DNA from: Flavobacterium johnsoniae
Lineage (GTDB): Bacteria; Bacteroidota; Bacteroidia; Flavobacteriales; Flavobacteriaceae
Direction: 5' to 3'
Assembly: GCF_001879205.1 (NCBI RefSeq)
Contig: NZ_MLFK01000002.1
Location: 558,001 to 622,000 of the forward strand
DNA: 64,000 nt
Below the pieces are notes generated by a model. That model had not been told where the DNA came from. It saw nothing but the letters and a program-made list of their open reading frames with translations, and did no database searches. The position numbers and the translations under genes are program-made. Below, one piece after another: positions 60,299 through 64,000 of the stretch (its first letter is position 1; every line of letters begins with the position of its first letter).

Positions 60299-61873
60299 TT
60301 ACCAACCGGTATTTTGCTTTAAAACTCCTCCAGATAATGTAATCTGAGTATTTGGAATTTGCTGCAATCCTTTAGTGTTTTGAATTTTTGCTGCAGAAAT
60401 TGTTTTGGTAGTCTGTGCGCCGCCACTAAGTAAAGTCGTTGTTTCGGCAATACTTGAAGATGCCTTACCAATTCCCTGACGAAGTAAATCCCAATATCTG
60501 ATTCCTTCAAGTGCAAATTCCAAATGTCTTTCGGTCATGATGTTATCATAATTTACAGGAATTTGAGTGTAACCTGTTTTGTAGGCTCTTTTTCTAACAG
60601 TATCAAAGTAATCCTGTGCACTTCCGCTTCCTAATTCGGCAGCCATTAACAATACATCTGAGTATCTTAACACCACATAATCCTGAAACTGGCTGATATC
60701 CCAAAACTGGCTTCCCATAGTAAGCGGTAAATCTTTTCCATCTTTATCAACCATTGGCGAATATTTTTTGTTGTAATATCCTGTATACTCACGCTGATTA
60801 TTCAATTTATCAAATGGTATTTTTTCTTCTGTAATTCCTATTATAGTTGCAGTGCGTCTTGTATCGTTAGTTGCATACGCATTCCATAATTTAGAATTTA
60901 CTGTTACTCCCCAGCCGCGTCCGTATGGATAAGACGAGAATTCTCTCATCCCAAACATTACCAGCCAATGATTACCATCTGTATTTCCGTTATAATCACT
61001 AGTATAAGTATATTTAATAGAAAACACTATTTCTCTATTGCTTTCTCCTGCGTATTTATCTACAGAAGCTGCCGGCCAAAGTGTTGAAAAATCTTCTAGT
61101 AAACCATGTCCGCTTGAAGCCACAACATCTTCTAAATGCTGTAAAGCCTGTGCTTTTGTAACTACACCAGCTAAATCAGTTTTTCCGTAATATCCTGTAT
61201 AATATAAGAAAACACGGCCAAGTAAAGATTTGGCGGCCCATTTGGTAACACGTCCGCTAACTGTAGCACTATAAGCTGATGAAGGTAAATGATCTGATGC
61301 AAAAGCCAAATCCTGAGCAATAACTTTGTACACTTCTTCTGGCGCTGCCTGCGGGATATTATCTGTTGAAGGAGCTGTCAATAAAGGAATATTTCCCCAT
61401 AGACGAACCATTTCAAAATAAAGATAGGCTCTAATAAATCTTGTTTCAGACTCATAGGTGTTTCTTAAAGTTGTATCTCCGTTCCATTCTATCTGATCCA
61501 TTTTAGACAGCAAAACGTTGCAGCGATAAAGTGCTTTGTAATAGGCAATCCAGTTATCGTTATACATATCTATTTCAGACGGAGCACGTGTAATATCGAA
61601 CTCGTCTATTGCTGCATAATCGTATTTATCTGAATTACCTGTTCCGCCAAAGCAGTCATCTGACATTATCTCACTTGTCACCGGAATTCCTTTACCAGCA
61701 CCTCCTGTTGCAACCTGCAATCCGTCATAACAACCTATTAATGCTGTATAAGCATCATCTGTTGTTTTATAAAAATTTGTATCTGTCTGCTGTGTGAGCG
61801 GTTCTGTTTCTAAACTGCAAGAACCCAGAGAGAATAAACTCAAACAGAAAATATATAAATATGTATTTTTCAT
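60299..61873 (-). CDS. susD: SusD/RagB-family outer-membrane lipoprotein
   Basis: Lipoprotein signal (S-L-G-S-C19-S-L-E-T-E-P-L). TPR-rich SusD fold of 524 residues, with Y-R-C-N-V-L-L near 111, E-T-R-F-I-R-A-Y-L-Y-F near 143-153, and the C-terminal E-R-H-L-E-F-A-L-E-G-I-R-Y-W-D-L-L-R near 451. It forms a lid on the SusC barrel and captures oligosaccharides. It starts 11 bases after the susC gene. The ligand, xyloglucan oligosaccharides, is inferred from the enzymes that follow. Confidence 0.94.
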   Translation of the reverse strand: MKNTYLYIFCLSLFSLGSCSLETEPLTQQTDTNFYKTTDDAYTALIGCYDGLQVATGGAGKGIPVTSEIMSDDCFGGTGNSDKYDYAAIDEFDITRAPSEIDMYNDNWIAYYKALYRCNVLLSKMDQIEWNGDTTLRNTYESETRFIRAYLYFEMVRLWGNIPLLTAPSTDNIPQAAPEEVYKVIAQDLAFASDHLPSSAYSATVSGRVTKWAAKSLLGRVFLYYTGYYGKTDLAGVVTKAQALQHLEDVVASSGHGLLEDFSTLWPAASVDKYAGESNREIVFSIKYTYTSDYNGNTDGNHWLVMFGMREFSSYPYGRGWGVTVNSKLWNAYATNDTRRTATIIGITEEKIPFDKLNNQREYTGYYNKKYSPMVDKDGKDLPLTMGSQFWDISQFQDYVVLRYSDVLLMAAELGSGSAQDYFDTVRKRAYKTGYTQIPVNYDNIMTERHLEFALEGIRYWDLLRQGIGKASSSIAETTTLLSGGAQTTKTISAAKIQNTKGLQQIPNTQITLSGGVLKQNTGW

Positions 61874-61884
61874 TTTTTTATTTA

Positions 61885-64000
61885 TTAAAGTTTAACATTT
61901 AGACCCAGCATGAATGTTCTTGGTCTTGGATAATATCCTACATCTACACCTGAAGAGAATTTTTGGTCATCATCTGAAGAACCAAATCCAATCTCAGGAT
62001 CCATACCATCATATTTTGTAAAAGTGTAAAGATTTAATACTGAGAAATACACTCTAAACTGGCTTGCAAAAAATGGTTTTGACTGTTTCATCTTTGCTAA
62101 ATCAAATCCTAATGTTACCGTATTAATTCTCAAGAAATCACCATCCTGAACATATAAATCTGAAAACTGTGCAAAGTTTCGGTTATCCTCAGTAACTCTT
62201 GGAATTCTGTTTGAAGAACCTTCACCATGCCAGCGGTCTAAAATTGCCGATGTGTAATTTCCGTAAGCATTTGTCTGATTTCTGTAAGATTGTACAATTT
62301 GATTTCCTGCAACTCCATTTGCGTTAAGCGAAAAATCAAACGCTTTGTAGCTTGCTGATAGAGAGAAACCGTAAGTAAAATCAGGATTTGGATTTCCGAT
62401 ACTGGTTTTATCAGAAGCATCAATTTTATCGTCTCCGTTTGTATTTGCGTAGATAAGATCTCCAGGAGCCGCAGTTGGCTGCAACACTACCCCGTTTGCC
62501 GATTTATAGTTATCGATTTGTTCCTGATTTTGAAAAACTCCTCCGGTTTTATATCCCCAGAAATATCCTAAAGGATATCCGTTTTGAGCTCTGTAAAATT
62601 CGCCGGCATTGTCATAAAGTTCATTACTCAACCCGTGAATAATACCATCTGTAGTTGGGATTTGCCCTACTGTATTTTTATTATAAGCCCCATTTGCACT
62701 TATGCTGTAGTTAAAATCTCCAATTTTATTTTGATAATTTAAGCTTAACTCCACTCCTTTGTTAACCACATCACCACCGTTAATAAAGGGAGGATTGGCA
62801 CCGGCAGTTGCTAAAATTGGAGCCAATATCAGCCAGTCTTTATTTGTTTTTTTATAAACATCAAAAGTTACGTTCAGTGCGTTGTTTAAAAATCTGGCAT
62901 CAAAACCAAGGTCAATTTGTTCGGAGGTTTCCCATTTCAGACTTGGATTTGCAATATTCTCTAAATACGCTCCCGGTGTAAGAACACCTTCTTTATCACC
63001 AAAAATATAGTTGGTCGTATTTGATTTTACAAGTGCCAAATATTGAAAAGGTCTGATACTTTGATTACCAACCTGACCCCAGCTTGCTCTTAATTTAAGG
63101 AAATTGACAACTTTAGAGTCTTTCAAAAATTCTTCATTTGATGCAATCCATCCTCCAGATACTGATGGAAAATAACCCCATTGATTGCCCGGAGCAAATT
63201 TTGATGAACCATCTGCTCTTAACGTTGCGTTTAATAGATATGTTTCTTTATAATTGTAGTTTAATCTTCCAAAGTACGACATCAATTTATTCTCAAACTT
63301 GCTTCCTTTCATTGTCATTCTTGCTCCATCTTTGTTTGTCGTGTTATCTATCCAGGCATGTTCCAGATCATTAAAAACAGAATCTGCATTAGCGGCTTCT
63401 ATAGAAGTTTGATCATAATTAATAAAAGACGTTCCTGCAAGAGCCTCAAAATGATGATTATCAGCCACATCAAACTTATACGTTAACAAGTTGTCCCAGT
63501 TGATACTTTTGCTTTTAAACATATCCTGATTAACTCTGTCAAAAGCACTATTGGCATAAATTGACAATCTGTAAAAAGGTGAATAAGAATGACCTTCGTC
63601 AACATTATAGTCCAAACCTAAAGTAGTTTTGAATGTCAGGTTTTTTATTGGCTGAATCTGCAAATAAACATTACCCAGTAATTTTTGATTATTGCTTTCA
63701 TTTTGGTTATTATAAACCATTAAAGCATAAGGATTTGCTACACCAGATAACCAAGGCTCTGTGCTGCTAGACGTGTCAAAATAATTACCATTTGCATCGT
63801 ACATAGGAAGCAGAGGCGTTGCCTGAAAAGCACTTCTAAGTGAGTTGTTGTATTGATTTCCAACTCCAATACCATTTTTATCAACATAAGCAAAACTTAA
63901 ATTTTCACCTATTGTCAATACATCTTTGTATAATTTATGTTCTGAATTGAATCTGAAATTGTAACGCTCATAGTTGGATAAATCCTTGCCGCCCACAACT
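61885..64000 (-). CDS. susC: SusC/RagA-family TonB-linked outer-membrane transporter (5' end missing)
   Basis: The frame is open to the right edge, so the signal peptide, carboxypeptidase-like domain and plug lie outside the window. What is seen is the barrel: G-G-K-D-L-S-N-Y-E-R-Y-N-F-R-F-N near the start, F-K-T-T-L-G-L-D-Y, and S-W-G-Q-V-G-N-Q-S-I-R-P-F-Q-Y near the middle. The C-terminal P-G-D-L-I-Y-A-N-T-N-G-D-D-K-I-D-A-S-D region and Y-P-R-P-R-T-F-M-L-G-L-N-V-K-L end are typical of SusC. About 705 of roughly 1000 residues are present. It exports no enzyme and imports the bound oligosaccharide with SusD. Confidence 0.94.
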   Translation of the reverse strand, partial: VVGGKDLSNYERYNFRFNSEHKLYKDVLTIGENLSFAYVDKNGIGVGNQYNNSLRSAFQATPLLPMYDANGNYFDTSSSTEPWLSGVANPYALMVYNNQNESNNQKLLGNVYLQIQPIKNLTFKTTLGLDYNVDEGHSYSPFYRLSIYANSAFDRVNQDMFKSKSINWDNLLTYKFDVADNHHFEALAGTSFINYDQTSIEAANADSVFNDLEHAWIDNTTNKDGARMTMKGSKFENKLMSYFGRLNYNYKETYLLNATLRADGSSKFAPGNQWGYFPSVSGGWIASNEEFLKDSKVVNFLKLRASWGQVGNQSIRPFQYLALVKSNTTNYIFGDKEGVLTPGAYLENIANPSLKWETSEQIDLGFDARFLNNALNVTFDVYKKTNKDWLILAPILATAGANPPFINGGDVVNKGVELSLNYQNKIGDFNYSISANGAYNKNTVGQIPTTDGIIHGLSNELYDNAGEFYRAQNGYPLGYFWGYKTGGVFQNQEQIDNYKSANGVVLQPTAAPGDLIYANTNGDDKIDASDKTSIGNPNPDFTYGFSLSASYKAFDFSLNANGVAGNQIVQSYRNQTNAYGNYTSAILDRWHGEGSSNRIPRVTEDNRNFAQFSDLYVQDGDFLRINTVTLGFDLAKMKQSKPFFASQFRVYFSVLNLYTFTKYDGMDPEIGFGSSDDDQKFSSGVDVGYYPRPRTFMLGLNVKL

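Noticed and set aside
41003..64000. Starch (Sus) locus because of the GH97 SusB-like enzyme
   Set aside because: No GH13 amylase or SusE/F-type gene is present, while GH5, GH31 alpha-xylosidase, GH95 and the esterase point to xyloglucan.

Overview
The window is about 64 kb of low-GC DNA from a Bacteroidota chromosome, almost certainly a Flavobacterium or close relative. The evidence is the TAnnTTTG promoter boxes (one with a TTG exactly 19 bases upstream), SusC/SusD outer-membrane proteins, many lipoproteins with an LxxC-type lipobox, short A/T-rich spacers, and AAAAAA/TTTTTT-flanked bidirectional terminators. I see no rRNA, tRNA, CRISPR array, transposase or prophage structural gene.

Layout. 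(1) 1-13.2 kb is core genome: a DUF3108 protein (cut by the left edge), tryptophan 2,3-dioxygenase, an M23 peptidase-like lipoprotein, pgi, a TonB receptor, an RlpA-like protein, DinB and ArsC-like proteins, then yicC-gmk-nadD. (2) 13.3-21.9 kb is a ten-gene minus-strand cluster built around NAD+ and ADP-ribose. It holds an NrtR-type Nudix repressor, a short PRPP-synthetase-like enzyme, a small helical protein, a vWA-domain protein, an adenylosuccinate-synthetase paralogue with an altered IMP loop, NADAR, KptA/Tpt1 RNA 2'-phosphotransferase, a metallophosphoesterase, an ADP-ribosylglycohydrolase and a NAMPT/NadV enzyme. A consensus promoter in front of the PRPP-synthetase gene is bracketed by two 21-bp palindromes, TTTGCGT-N7-ACGCAAA, which are likely NrtR operators. 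This is the most interesting region of the window. (3) 21.9-29.4 kb holds a PKD lipoprotein, a LysR regulator divergent from a DJ-1/PfpI protein plus iron alcohol dehydrogenase, a large MORN/YwqK-repeat protein, and gpsA. (4) 29.7-36.5 kb is a four-gene operon: TonB receptor, DUF4876 lipoprotein, DUF6850 barrel and di-haem cytochrome-c peroxidase. It looks like an uptake/redox system. (5) 36.6-40.8 kb holds pheS, several small unknowns and cvpA. (6) 41-64 kb is a polysaccharide-utilisation locus, all minus strand. Read 5' to 3' it is susC (cut by the right edge), susD, a glycan-binding-type lipoprotein, GH2, GH31, GH97, GH39, GH3, GH5 with BACON, an SGNH acetylesterase and GH95. The set fits fucogalacto-xyloglucan: GH5 cuts the backbone, GH31 removes xylose, GH2 galactose, GH95 fucose, the esterase acetyl groups, and GH3 cellodextrin glucose.

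Several families of short dispersed repeats fill intergenic gaps. One is a roughly 140-bp element with terminal inverted repeats, present as two full and two partial copies. All functional calls rest on reading motifs in the translated sequence; no database search was run.
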